DNA of 64,000 nt from Simmondsia chinensis. Taxonomy: Eukaryota > Streptophyta > Magnoliopsida > Caryophyllales > Simmondsiaceae. The position numbers and the translations under genes were made by a program. Positions 32,925-44,164 of the stretch are shown here, piece by piece. Below the pieces are notes generated by a model that did no database searches, had not been told where the DNA came from, and was given only the letters and a program-made list of their open reading frames with translations. The number at the start of each line of letters is the position of its first letter. The first letter of the stretch is position 1. The stretch covers positions 15,048,355 through 15,112,354 of the forward strand of contig JAGTTD010000005.1 in the NCBI GenBank assembly GCA_018398585.1. Reading direction: 5' to 3'.

Positions 32925-35900
32925 ATGGCTTCCAGACTCTCTCTCCTCCTCCTTCTACTCCTCTACATCTCCGCCACATTCACCTCTTCCACCACCAACG
33001 ATACCACCGGCACCGCCACTTCAACCACCGTAGACGACACCGACGACGAAGACCTGAGCTTCCTCGAGGAGCCCAAGCCCCCGCGCGATTACCCCGATTA
33101 CGCCGACCCTGACAACTACCGCGATGAGGACTACGAGGAGTACCGGAAGTGGGAGGACTCACACTCACTGCCACAGGCGAAGGTGGACGAGAAGGACGTG
33201 GTAGTGCTGAGCGCGGCGAACTTCAGTGAAGTGTTGGCTAAGGAGAAGTATGTCATGGTGGAGTTTTACGCGCCATGGTGCGGGTACTGCCAGGCGCTGG
33301 CGCCTGAGTACGCGACAGCTGCGACCGAGATGAAGGAGGAGGTGGTGATGGCTAAGGTGGATGCGATTGAGGAGAGTGATTTGGCGGATCAGTTCAAGGT
33401 TGAGGGGTTTCCTACCGTTTTTTTCTTTGCTGATGGAGAGCACACGCTGTACAATGGGGATCAGAGCAAGTGAGTATCTAAATTGTATTGAATCATTTCA
33501 ATGCTTTTGGTTGGCCAAAAGATTTGCAATGATGTTTTTGCCAATGTAAAATCGTTATTGTTAAAATAAGATTGTAGTTTTCAAGAAACTTTTATAGCTT
33601 ATATTATTTGTAAGTCACATTATTACTCTACCAATAACAATTTTTTCGCAACAGTAACAACCCGCTTACTTTAAATTGCAAATTCTAAATGATCGAATCC
33701 CATTGACCAAAATAGGATGTGGTTGAAAAATGAAATGACTCAACTCAAATTATGTTGGACTTGAGATTTGGACCCGCTTGATTCACTCAGAAATCCGATA
33801 TGAGTCGAACCTAAAATTTGTCTATTCAGCTTAAGTTAAGTGAGACTATATTTGACTTGATCCGAGATATGAGATAAAATGAAATGAGTCATGATTGACT
33901 GACAATCTTAGATCTAACATGAGTTGACTTAAATTTTAAGATGGCCCAACGTGATCAAACCAAATATCATGATGCCTCTGTACCCAAAATGTTCTAATCC
34001 CATTCAAATGTGATAGGTTGAGTCAAAACCTGAAAGATCCAACCTGACGATTTACTGCAAAATTGTGATGACTCATATTCTTTACGGAATTATCTAAAAA
34101 TTAGAATTTGAATTCTCATTAATTCCAATTTTACTAGAACGGGAATGAAACTACAGTTTTGCGGCCCAATTTGGAGTGCGAAACAGGACCTTACTGCTCT
34201 TAATGGATAAAGGCACCATATTTTACCTTTCTCAATGAATTAAACCGTTTTGAAATGCCTTGTACTATTTGCTCTGACATGAAAACAAGTATAAACGTTT
34301 TGGTGGTAAATCACGAGCATCCTTCTTAATACACTTACAAATATGATGTCTTGTATGTGTTATCACTTCTACGATGATTAAAGACCGTTTAATATGACAT
34401 GTCAGGGATGCAATTGTTACGTGGCTTAAGAAGAAAACAGGCTCAGCAGTTCACAATGTGACAACCACAGACGAGGCACTAAAGATTTTGAGTTCGGAAC
34501 CCAAACTTGTGGTTGCATTCCTTGACAGTTTGACGGTACTCTCTAATTTCCACTCGAACTCGCATCCTCTAACGTTTCCATTAATGGCCTACAAGAAAAT
34601 GATCTGTGGCTGATCTAGAAACTTGCTATGAGACTTGCCTAGGCGTCACAAAATAATTATGAAAACGGCTCCTAACAATTGCCACATTAACTCTTTACGG
34701 TTTCTATCCTAATATATGATAATATTTTTTTTTTGTTTTTTTTTTTTTTTTGATCAATGTGGCTTTGGGGGATCCAGATATTTATTTTCATTAGGAGTAA
34801 TAGTAATAATATACGATAAATATAAATAATTTCATATTAGAATGACTAAAATTTATAAAAAGGGTATATACTAAGAAAGGAAAAAAAAAAAAAATATTAG
34901 AATATTATTGTATTAGAAAAATATTGAAACCATTTTACGTAAAAAATCACTCGCAATACAATTCATACGAACATCACAAAATATTTTATCAGTTTAGAGA
35001 AAATTCATCAAAACTAATGGGTGTAATATTGTTTTTTGAGTAGCACGATGGACAAAATAGTAATTATCTTTTAGAAGTTTTGCATATCAATGGGGGCAAT
35101 TCCCCCCACTGAATTAACATTGGCTCCGTCAATGGCTCAGACAATGGTCATGATAGATGTAGTCTAGAACAACACTACTTCTAGTGTCTCAAAAGCTCCC
35201 GCTAAGGTAGGTTCTGAAGGGGTAAAATGTATACAACCTTACCCCCTATAGGGTGCTACCCTGAAGGGAGACTGTTTTCGAGGGTCTTCAACTCAAAAAA
35301 ATAAAAATGAAGCAATATTTATATAATCATGTCAAAGTCAAAGTCAAGTAATGAAGCAGTACCAGACATGCAAGTATAAAGGCAACAACAAAGCAGCAGC
35401 AATAGCGACTATAAAAGCCTAGAGGCGCTGTGACGTAGCATCATTGTGCTATCCTCTCCTAACAACTATGTTGGCCACACTTATTTTGGACCACCACTTA
35501 GCTCTGTCTAAGGCCATCTCTTCAATATGGTTTAGGTGAATAAGGTCATGTCTAATCATCTCCATCTAACTTTTCTTTGGCATGTCTCTATCTCTCCTCC
35601 AATGAATAATATGTAGTTGTTCACACTTTCGAACAGGGGCGGTAGTCGGTCTTCTCCCAACATTGCCCAAATCATTGCAGACGTTGCTCCTCAACTTGTC
35701 CTTAATTAGAGCCACACCTAATTTGCTTCTTATAACATCATTTTTTATCATGTCCTTCCTAGTATGTTCATATCTACCACAACATTCTCATCTTGGCCAC
35801 CTTTAATTTCTGTGTGTGGTACCTATTAACTGGCCAACATTTGGCACCGTATGAGATCGATGGTCTTACTACCGTCTTATAGTATTTTCTCTTCAACTTT

Positions 35901-38900
35901 GGAGGAAACTTTTTATTGCATAGTATTGCCAGAGCCATCTTCCACTTGTGCCAACACACTTTAATACCGTTGTTGACATCTTCGTCAACTCCATCATCTT
36001 TTTGCACCATGGAGCCCAAATATTTGAAATAATCATTTTTCGCTATGCATTGTGACCCAATCTTCACGTCCACGATGCTTGTTTGGTTGTGGTACAAAAT
36101 TTAAATTCTATATACTCGGTTTTTGATCTATTGAGCTGTAAGTCTTTCAATTCTAAGGCACTTCTCCAAATTCCCAGCTTCTTATTCAACCCTTCTCTTG
36201 ACTCACTTGCCAGGTTGCATCTAACACCTTCTCCAAAATGCTTAAGGCATGATAATGCCTGGATTTCAGTTTTTAACCTCTGACAAGTGTTGGTTGTGAT
36301 GCTATGCCTGCCGCATTTTCATTTTTTCATGTTATCGGTCAGTCATGTTGTTTATGGTATGTATCTTCAGGGTTCTGACAGTGAAGAGTTTGCAGCTGCT
36401 GCGCGTCTAGAAGACGACGTGAACTTCTATCAAACTGAAAATGCTGACGTGGCTAAGATTTTCGAGATTGACCCTAAGGCAAACCGCCCTTCTATGGTTG
36501 TGCTGAAGAAGGAGATTGAGAAGCTATGCAACTTTGGCGAGTGCTCTTTGCACAATTGCATCTCTTTGGTGATTCAAAATTACTTTTAACTTATGTCTTG
36601 TAACTCTTCTCCTTTTCAGATGGTAAATTTACCAAGTCAGCTATAGCAGAGTTTGTTACTGCGAATAAATTGCCTCTGGTTATCAACTTTACCAGGGAAA
36701 GTGCCTCTATTGTCTTTGAGAACCCCATTAAGAAAGAGGTATGACATTTTTTTTTAAATCGTTTTAGTTGCCTTGGTTTGTTTTTGTGTTTGGTCCCAGT
36801 AGTACAGACAGTTTCTAATGTAAACCATTATCCTTCAGATGTTGCTTTTTGCTGCATCAAATGATTCTGAAAAGCTTTTCCCTGTATTCCAAGAGGTGGC
36901 GAAATCCCTTAAAGGACAGGTAAGCAGATTTTATCTGACTTGTGTTGAACATTCAGTTTCAAGTGGATTTCTAAAGGATTTGGCAGTTAAAAAGTAAAAG
37001 CTGAGTTACTAGATGTGAAAAGACACTAGTGCATTTGATTACTTTGAGGGTTTTCCACGTCAATTTCGGTGTCTTTGTTTCTCTTTCTCCCTTATCACCT
37101 CATTTGATTTTCAAATATATTTTTGGTATCTAAATCAAACCAAATTCTTGGGGGCCTAATATGTTATTATGTGAAGCTAGCTGTCACGGATTGCGTAGTT
37201 CCGTAGTAATTTTGTATAAATTTATTATGTGTCGTTGTACGATGGGAATGTTCTAGAAGGCCACGGATTGTTCCAGGCTCTTTTAGGATATTCTTGCGGA
37301 TATATATTTGTGTATTTAGTCCGATTTTGTAAGGACGCGAACCTTCGGAAAAGTGTTCGGCATGGATCCGACGAGGGGCGTGTCCATAGGACGATATGTA
37401 ATATGTGTCTAGAATAGGATAGAATATTCTAGAACATTGTAGAAAATAAGGAAGCTTGTAGAGGAAGCTTCTAGGGTGTAAGGGGGACGGCCAAAGGCCA
37501 AGGCAAGGGACTTAGGTTTCCCTCCAAAGTGTAGCATTCAGATATTGGGGGGGGGGGGGGGGGGGGGGGGGGAGGGATTTTGAGTTCAAATGCAAGAGAG
37601 GGAAAATTGAATTCAAGTGTATGGAGGGAAAGGGGGATGGACGGCTCCCTCCCTTGTCCCACACTCCCTCTAGATTTTTCTTTTGCCCCTTGACCCATAT
37701 TTTTTGTCTATAAATACCCCATGTACATAGCCAAGGAGGACCATCTCTCCCACTCCATGTAATAATCTCCCATACTTGTACATATAATACTTCAAGTGTA
37801 ATATATCCCTATTTTATCTTATCAATTCCATCTTCATCCAATTCTAATCCAACTCCCAAATACTTAAAAACTCATTCTTCCAGCTCTCTCTCTCTCCCAA
37901 ACCGTGACTCTCTCTCTTGTGTGTGTGTATGTGTTATGTTTCCTTTTCCTTCCAAATTATATTATTCCGCTGCGTAACTCAACACTCTCTTAATTTCGGG
38001 GTTTGCCTGACTTAGCGAGGTACTTTCGGAGTGAAGCTAAGTGGCATCACGAGAACTTAACGAGGGACCTTAGGGGAAGTTAAGGGCATTGGGAGGCCGT
38101 GACACTGGTGAAAGTGTTATCCCGTGACACAGCGCTCATGATCTTAGTTAAACTGTGATTCTCCACTTTCCATTTACCTGTCGGCATGTATTTTTGTTGA
38201 TGAATCATAAGTTAATTTGGGATTTGCTGCAGGCCATCTTTGTCTTTGTAGAGATGGACAATGAAGATTATGGAAAACCAATAACGGATTATTTTGGCAT
38301 CACTGGAGATTCTCCAAGAGTCAGTTCTTTTCTTTCTCATTATGCACATTAATGAGCCGTAAATTGTAAAAATGAGATGATCTTATGGGTCTGTCATGTT
38401 CAGGTACTTGCATACACCGGAAATGAGGATGGCAGGAAGTTCTTGATGGATGGTGACATTGCAACAGACAAGATCAAGGTTCCAATTCTTAATCCGCTGC
38501 CCATTCTTATTCTTTATTCTCACACTTTGTGACACTAATGAATCATTCTGAATCTTTGAATTTATATGTGATATATGGCAGTCCTTTGGGGAAGATTTTC
38601 TGGCTGACACACTTCAGCCATTCTACAAATCTGATCCAATCCCAGCGACAGTAAGTTGTGTCAGGACTTCTCTTCATAACTGAACTATAGTGGCAAAGTC
38701 ATAGTTCACTTTCATTCCATCCTAAAGTACCTCTTTAAACATTAGTATGACACTTGGATACTTCAAATTAGATCATTCACTTAGAAAGGTCTTAGAAAAT
38801 AGCTACTTTTCATAAGTGGACATTAGGCACATATCCATTTCCAGACTATGGGTGTTCATGGGTTTGGGTAAACTCAAGACCCACCCAACCCACTTGATTT

Positions 38901-41855
38901 GTGTGTGTTGGGTTGGTTCTTTAAGCTAATTGGATTTCATAGGATAGATACAAATTGATTTATGGGTTTTGTGGGTTTTTACTGGGTCAACCCACAAGAG
39001 CCATTATACTCAAACCTATTGCATTTTCCCTAGACCCATTAGGTTCAAGTTTTAGTAGGTACATTTCCTCGTATACTATAATGTAAAATAATGCATCTTT
39101 AGAAATTTATGTGTTGTCATGGGTTACCCATGACCCATTTGAACCAAACCCAATGTATAAAAATGTTTTTTTTTTTTAATGGGTTTAGGTGGGTCTTGGA
39201 CCTACAATTGTTGATTCTTAATAGGTTGGCCCCAATACCCAATCCAACCCAAGCCACTCATTGAACACCCCTAGTCCAACCTCATATTCGAATATGGATT
39301 ATAGAGTCCCAAGGTTTGTGGCCTGACTTTCATCTGAACTCACACTCCTTGTAGAATGATGATGATGTCAAAATAGTCGTTGGGAAGAACTTTGATGAAA
39401 TCGTTTTGGACGAGTCAAAGGATGTTCTGCTTGAGGTACATGTAAATCTTTGTCAAGTTCAGAACTAAAATCATGTTCCTTTTTGCTTAGTAGTTTAGTG
39501 ATAATTCCTTGTGTGTTTGAAAATGTGTCAGATACATGCTCCATGGTGTCCTCACTGCCAATCATTAGAGCCAACCTACAACAAGCTTGCTAGGCATTTA
39601 AGAGGGGTCAACTCCTTTGTTGTAGCCAAGATGGATGGCACCAGGAATGAACACCCTAGGGCCAAGGTATATATATATAAATATGCGTGGTTCATTCTGG
39701 CTCTTTCCGAGTTATATATATATATATATATATATATTAACACGTATACAATATTTCATTTCGTTGCTTCATGCTTCCTTTATGCTTGCTTTGTGCCATT
39801 GTTCTTGCTCTTGTTCTTGTTGTTCTTGCTCTTATACTTTTATACGGTGAGGTTGACGAGGATGTCAACAATAGGATTAACGTAGGCTGGCAAAAGTGGA
39901 GGATGGCCTCCAGGGTGCTTTGTGATAGAAAGTTCCCGCTAAAGCTAAAGGGAAAATACTACAGGACTGTAGTGAGACCGGCTATGTTGTATGGGGCAGA
40001 ATGTCGCCCAATGAAACAACATCAAACACAGAGGATGAAGGTGGCAGAGATGAGGATGCTGCACTGGATGTGTGGCCACACGAGGAAGGATAGGATCATG
40101 AACGATGTAATCAAAGGTAAATTAGGTGTAGCCTCAATCGAGGATAAATTGAGAGAGCACCGCTTGAGATAGTTTGGACATGTTAGCAGGAGACCGACCA
40201 CAGCTCCAGTCCGGAGGTGTGAACAGCTACATACTACGCTAGGCAAAAGAGGGAGGGGCAGGCCAAAGAGGAGTTGGCTGGAGACGATCCGACACCACCT
40301 AACCCACCTAAACCTAAGGGAGGAGATGGCCTTAGATAGAGCACGTTGGAGGGCTAGCATAGGGGTAGCGGATGTGATAGCGTAGAGTAGTGCGGCGATT
40401 GACTGGTAGTTTAATATTTCTAGGCAGTCATAACCCGAGGTAGTGCACTTATCTGTTGTTTAGTTGATTCCCGATTATTCGTCTATTATTGGCCATGTAG
40501 TATTTGCTTTACTGTGTGTCTTGTAGTTGTCTTCTATGGGGTATATTTTATACTGCTAGTTTAACGCGGTGTCCTAAGTTGATGCTTTGTGGCTTCCATG
40601 GTTTCCAGGATACCATGTTCTCATGACGACCCTGCTTCGTGCGGGAGCCCCTATAGCACTGGGTCTGTTGTTGTTGTTGTCATTGCTCTTATACTTTTAT
40701 ACTTTTTTGCTTCATGCCTGTATGCCTATATGCCTCTTTTCTTCTTAGGTTAGGGGTCCTCGGGCACAGCCTCCCTTAAGGGTAACACCTTGAAGGGGTA
40801 AGGCTGCGTGCGTCCTCCCCCCCAGACCCTGCATATGCAGAAGTCCTTGAGACACTGGATCGGTTGTTGTTGTACAATATTTCACTCGCGTTCCGATTTG
40901 AACTTAGAAATGAGAGTGAAAGCGACATATATTAAGCATAAGATAAGAGAAACATTCGATATGGTTCAGGCATGTGAAAGGGAGGCCTATGGGTGCCCTC
41001 TTAAAAACGGTTGAGTTGATATGAGCTGGGCATATTATGAAGGCGAAAGTGCAATCCAAGTAGATGCAGTTTGATTGCATAAAGCAAGACCTTATTTCGT
41101 TAGAGCTTAACAAAGAAATGATTCATGATAGAACACAATGGTTTATTTTGATCCACATAATCAACCCAACCTAGTGGGAAGAGAGGCTTAGATTGTTATT
41201 TTTTGATTCGAACTTCGATGCATGAACAGGCTTAGGATTGTGAATGTTTTCTTAAAATGCTGATTCATTGCCTCTTCCACTCACTTGCTTATTGATGGCT
41301 ACTGATTTAAGACAGCTGTTTGTCTAAATTTGTTAGCGATTTCATGTCAGTATTTGGTACTCCATTTTAGGAAGGAATTCTCCGTTGACCCGGAAAGAAA
41401 TTCTCTCACATTACATGCATATGAAAAATGTAAACACAACATGATATCGTAAAGGCAAAATTCAGTAACAAGAATCAATGACTAATGTAATGTTTGTTTT
41501 GGTTTTCACAGTCTGATGGATATCCAACAATACTTTTCTTCCCAGCAGGAAAGAAGAGTTTTGATCCAGTTAGTATTTGCTTCTCTTTTCTTGCTCAAAT
41601 ATGAGCATATACTTCAGCTCTTTTTAATACTATGAACAATTCTAATAATGCTTTTTGGTGTTGGACGTTGTGGTTATGTAGATCACAGTTGACACCGACC
41701 GAACTGTCGTGGCGTTCTACAAGTTCCTTAAAAAGCATGCTACAACACCATTCAAGATTCAACACCCGGTCTTGCCTCCAGAGCCTGAACACATTGATGC
41801 TACCACAACAGTTGAAACTCCAGCCAGTCATGACAACTTGAAAGATGAACTTTGA
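32925..41855 (+). CDS. PDIL1-4: Protein disulfide isomerase, PDIL1-3/PDIL1-4 type, 12 exons
   Basis: ER-lumen enzyme that forms, breaks and rearranges disulfides in secretory proteins. Exons: 32925-33469, 34406-34535, 36371-36536, 36620-36738, 36839-36919, 38233-38319, 38404-38478, 38582-38650, 39355-39435, 39532-39666, 41512-41568, 41682-41855. Together they make 1719 nt, 572 residues, with no stop, close to known PDIL1-3/1-4 lengths. Seen: signal peptide (1 to about 22), acidic stretch (36-80), domain a with CGYC at 119-122 and cis-Pro in GFPT, redox-inactive b and b' domains, domain a' with CPHC at 457-460 and cis-Pro in YPT, and C-terminal KDEL. The ATG at 32925 is chosen because it starts the signal peptide. 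Both active sites differ from the usual CGHC. Introns are GT-AG except intron 3, which appears to begin GC. The choice between 1-3 and 1-4 is an inference from overall resemblance. Confidence 0.95.
33470..34405 (+). other. PDI intron 1
   Basis: 936 bp, donor GTGAGT, acceptor CAG. AT-rich, with a stretch of gactcaactc / gacttgag-like wording at 33730-34060 that may be old repeat DNA. Nothing in it is clearly assigned. Confidence 0.7.
35160..36265 (-). mobile_element. RTE-type LINE fragment, antisense in PDI intron 2
   Basis: Minus-strand translation gives the C-terminal part of an RTE-clade reverse transcriptase: [14 protein letters not shown] text near 36120, [20 protein letters not shown] (about 36036-35977), [37 protein letters not shown] and KVAKMRMLW. 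It continues in another frame as [19 protein letters not shown]. The 3' untranslated end (35300-35160) is an Au/Angio-type domain (acagtctccc, gggtaaggttgtatac, gcgggagctttt, gagacacta), so LINE and SINE ends match here. 5' truncated, with several stops. Intron 2 spans 34536-36370. Confidence 0.88.
36537..36619 (+). promoter_or_regulatory. PDI intron 3, apparent GC-AG intron
   Basis: To keep the frame, exon 3 must end after ...AACTTTG at 36536, so the 83-bp intron starts GCGAGT. The acceptor is TTTTCAG (36613-36619). Using the GT three bases further in would put a stop codon at once. GC donors are a known minor class of U2 introns. Confidence 0.8.
37182..38129 (+). mobile_element. Probable solo LTR in PDI intron 5
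   Basis: Begins TGTCACGGATTGCG and ends TTATCCCGTGACA, an inverted TGTCACGG/CCGTGACA terminus. It has a TATA box (tctataaatac, about 37708) and a pyrimidine-rich leader (tctctctctc, 37885-37915). No internal region or second LTR is nearby. The flanks (ctagc, cagcg) do not give a clean 5-bp duplication, so the outer ends may be off by a few bases. It contains a G25 tract at 37548-37572. It accounts for most of the 1.3-kb intron 5 (36920-38232). Confidence 0.7.
37548..37572. repeat. Poly(G) tract, 25 bases
   Basis: Uninterrupted G25 within the solo LTR; on the transcribed RNA it could fold as a G-quadruplex. Confidence 0.9.
38847..39273. mobile_element. hAT-like MITE in PDI intron 8
   Basis: Left end tatgggtgttcatgggtttg; right end (inverse complement) taggggtgttcaatgagtgg. 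TAGGGGTGTTCA-type termini are common in plant hAT elements. 427 bp, with internal phrases gacccacccaaccca and gggttggattggg in inverted order. The 8 bases on each side (ttccagac, gtccaacc) match at 5 of 8. Confidence 0.55.
39759..40872 (+). mobile_element. Older RTE/SINE-type retro-insert in PDI intron 10 (12-bp TSD), split
   Basis: Flanked by a perfect 12-bp repeat tacaatatttca (39747-39758 and 40873-40884). Without the nested LINE it is about 257 bp, ending in the Au/Angio-type 3' domain (gcacagcctcccttaagggt at about 40762, gaccctgc, gagacactgg, ttgttgttgt). Its body is pyrimidine-rich, with repeats of ttcttgctc. It could be the 3' end of an RTE LINE or a SINE. Confidence 0.8.
39846..40682 (+). 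mobile_element. 5'-truncated RTE LINE nested in the older insert, 20-bp TSD
   Basis: Flanked by a perfect 20-bp duplication ttgctcttatacttttatac (39826-39845 and 40683-40702). The 837-bp body encodes the end of an RTE-clade ORF in one frame from the first base: [56 protein letters not shown] and [14 protein letters not shown]. After a stop it reads WFGHV-, RPTTAPV-like text up to about 40385. The 3' end is gcgggagcccc, gcactggg, then (ttg)n. Perfect TSD and few stops indicate a recent insertion. Confidence 0.92.
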
Positions 41856-42236
41856 AAGTAAATGTTCAAGATAAGCAGATAAATGCATTAGCTTTTCTTT
41901 CCTTAGTTAATAAGGGGGGAAAAAAAAGAAAAAAAAGAAGAGAATTGATAAGGAAATACATCTTGCAAATTACAGAAGTACATGGAGATCAAAGCATTGT
42001 GAAAGAGCAATTTGGTTCATTGTTTTTCTTGTTTCGTTGATTGAGACATTTTTAAAAGGTTTTGTAATAGAAGTTCCTCTGCCAATTTTTTTCTTTATCT
42101 GAAGTATGTAATACTTTTGTTTCTACCAGTTCGTGGGAGGTAATTTTTCTATAAATATCATCGGGTGTACTTCATGTGTGTTTTGAATGGATATTCTCTG
42201 TTGTTCAGCATCGCATTGATGTTGTTGAGGGGTCAT
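41856..42236 (+). other. PDI 3' untranslated region and flank
   Basis: A purine-rich segment (ggggggaaaaaaaagaaaaa, about 41923) follows the stop codon. The poly(A) site cannot be fixed; AT-rich candidates lie between about 42060 and 42170. Confidence 0.5.
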
Positions 42237-42302
42237 TGATCCTGAGACTCTGCCTTAGCGGAAGTCTCTTTATAGGATTGGGTTTTTGTTGTTGTTGTTA
42301 TG
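42237..42302 (+). mobile_element. Au/RTE-type 3' tail fragment
   Basis: gagactctgccttagcggaa, gtctctttataggattgggt, then ttgttgttgttgtta. This matches the 3' end seen at 35160-35300 (inverse) and 40610-40680. Body not recognised, so it may be a very short LINE or SINE remnant. Confidence 0.6.
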
Positions 42303-43139
42303 GGGTAATGAGTTGGGTTAGGGGTAACTATTCCACTCCTTACAATAGTGATCCAGGTAAGAATTTATCCACCCATTGCTAAGTGTAATCTTTATCTTCC
42401 TATGAGAACAAATAGATAAAAAGCAAGTGTTGATGTTGTTGAGTCTGCAGTAGTTCTAGCTTCATCGTACGTGTCAAGGAACCAATTACAGGCTCAAGAA
42501 TGATTTTATACTCTTAATATGACTCTTCATGCAAATGTTGGCTTGAAACATCTACCCCCCCCCCCCCCCCCCCCCCAAAGAGGATGTACTTTGTGTTTGA
42601 AATGTATTAATATTTAGAGTGGAGACTGTTGGAATTCGAACTCGTGAGTTCTTGGTCAACAAAGCTCTGACAATATGCCAACAAATCACAGTCCTAAGAC
42701 CTTAAATTGTTGGTTAAAAGTCTAGAAATGATTTCATACTCTAATGACACTTCTAGATAACTCTTTAGGACAAAATAAGTAGTAATACGAGTGTCCTATA
42801 TGGACTGTGCCCCATGACAACACAACACTCATATTCGGCCTTTCTTGTATGGTTGGTTTATCTGCCCCTAACCGTGGTTGCTTTGCCAATTATTGTATGA
42901 CCACGATGCAATAAATTGTAACAATGAAACAACTCAATTCCATTATATCTGTTAAAATTCTTTAAGTCAGTGATGGATCTGAAAAACTTTTTTACTAGGC
43001 GCACATACTGGGGAAAGAAAATTATTTTCAGCGGAAAATGTTTTGCCTTAGTGGAGGAAATGTGAATCCCTTTATAAAAAAAGCTGAAGTTAACATTTCT
43101 TATTTATTGAATTTGGATCAAGGCAGATTTTTGGCCGAG
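42303..43139. other. Spacer with C22 tract
   Basis: No gene seen. C22 at 42555-42576. Near 43010-43090 the words aaaattattttcagcggaaaatgtttt recall the ends of TIR family T, too short to assign. Confidence 0.5.
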
Positions 43140-43149
43140 CTTTGAGGTT

Positions 43150-43366
43150 AATATAATACCAAGTCTAATTAAATTGGATTAGGTATTATAATATGTGAAA
43201 CCTGGGGTAATTAAATTGGACTATATATTATAATATGTGAAACCCGGGGTAATTAATTTGACTAGATATTATAATATGTGAAACCCGGGGTAATTAATTT
43301 GTGCAAGGTATTATAATATGTGAAACCATGCTAATTAAATTGTGCGAGGTATTATAACATAATTAA
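43150..43366. repeat. Minisatellite, unit about 56 bp, 4-5 copies
   Basis: Unit: gtattataatatgtgaaacc, cggggtaattaaattg, then a variable spacer. The period drifts by a few bases. Confidence 0.85.
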
Positions 43367-43734
43367 AACTCATTATTATTATAATTGGGCTAATAAATAA
43401 ATAATAGGCTCATTTTTAAAAAGAGCCCATTAGTAACATTAGGGCACCCTAGTTTCTCCTTCTTTCTCCCTCTTCCAACCAATCATCTCTCTCTTTCAAG
43501 CGTCAATCGTCAATCCCAATTCCGCTCTCTTGCTAGGTTTTCGAAGCTAATTCATAATAGAAGTTCGAGTGTTCGATTAGAAGATAGTGAAGGTAAGTAT
43601 ACCACTTCCCTACTTGTTTGTTTAATGCAAAAATCATGTTGTATGATTTGATGTATATGACCTATATTTTAGTGATTTTTTATTGTTAAAGTAGGGTCGG
43701 GCATACATGTTTGATTGATTGTATGATTAATATT

Positions 43735-44055
43735 CTTACGAATTGAATGCATTCTAAAAAAGCATTTGTGGCCGACGAATTGAATACATACTAAAAGAGC
43801 CTGTGCGGCCAACGAATTGAATGCATCTTAAAACAACCTGTGTGGCCGACCAATTGAATGCACTCTTAAAGAGCCTGGATGGTCGATGAATTGAATTCTA
43901 AAAGACCTTGTGTGGCTGACGAATTGAATTCTTAAACAGTATGTGTGCCCGACGGATTGAATTCTGAATGAACTTGTATGACTGATGAATTGAATTATAA
44001 AAGAGCCCATGTGGCCGATGAATTGTATGGCCGATAAATTGAATGTGAATTACGC
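43735..44055. repeat. Minisatellite, unit about 38 bp, 8 copies
   Basis: Repeats of tggccgacgaattgaatgca, then ttctaaaagagcctgtg. The apparent minus-strand frame over 43828-44010 is a product of this repeat. Confidence 0.88.
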
Positions 44056-44164
44056 GAAAGTTTATGTGGCCCTGTCGCAGGATATAAAACTAGCCATAGT
44101 CTCCGATTGATAAGTAAATTAAACCGAGGATTATGTGAGGTAAATTATAATATAAAGTGATGTT

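Noticed and set aside
32980..33443. Minus-strand frames within PDI exon 1
   Set aside because: Shadows of the real exon; the Arg/Trp-rich content mirrors the acidic coding strand.
42630..42700. Possible tRNA-like segment (ggaattcgaactcgtgag)
   Set aside because: A T-loop-like word is present but no acceptor stem or anticodon arm can be folded around it.
43150..44055. CRISPR-like array
   Set aside because: Units are direct tandem repeats without unique spacers, in a eukaryotic genome.
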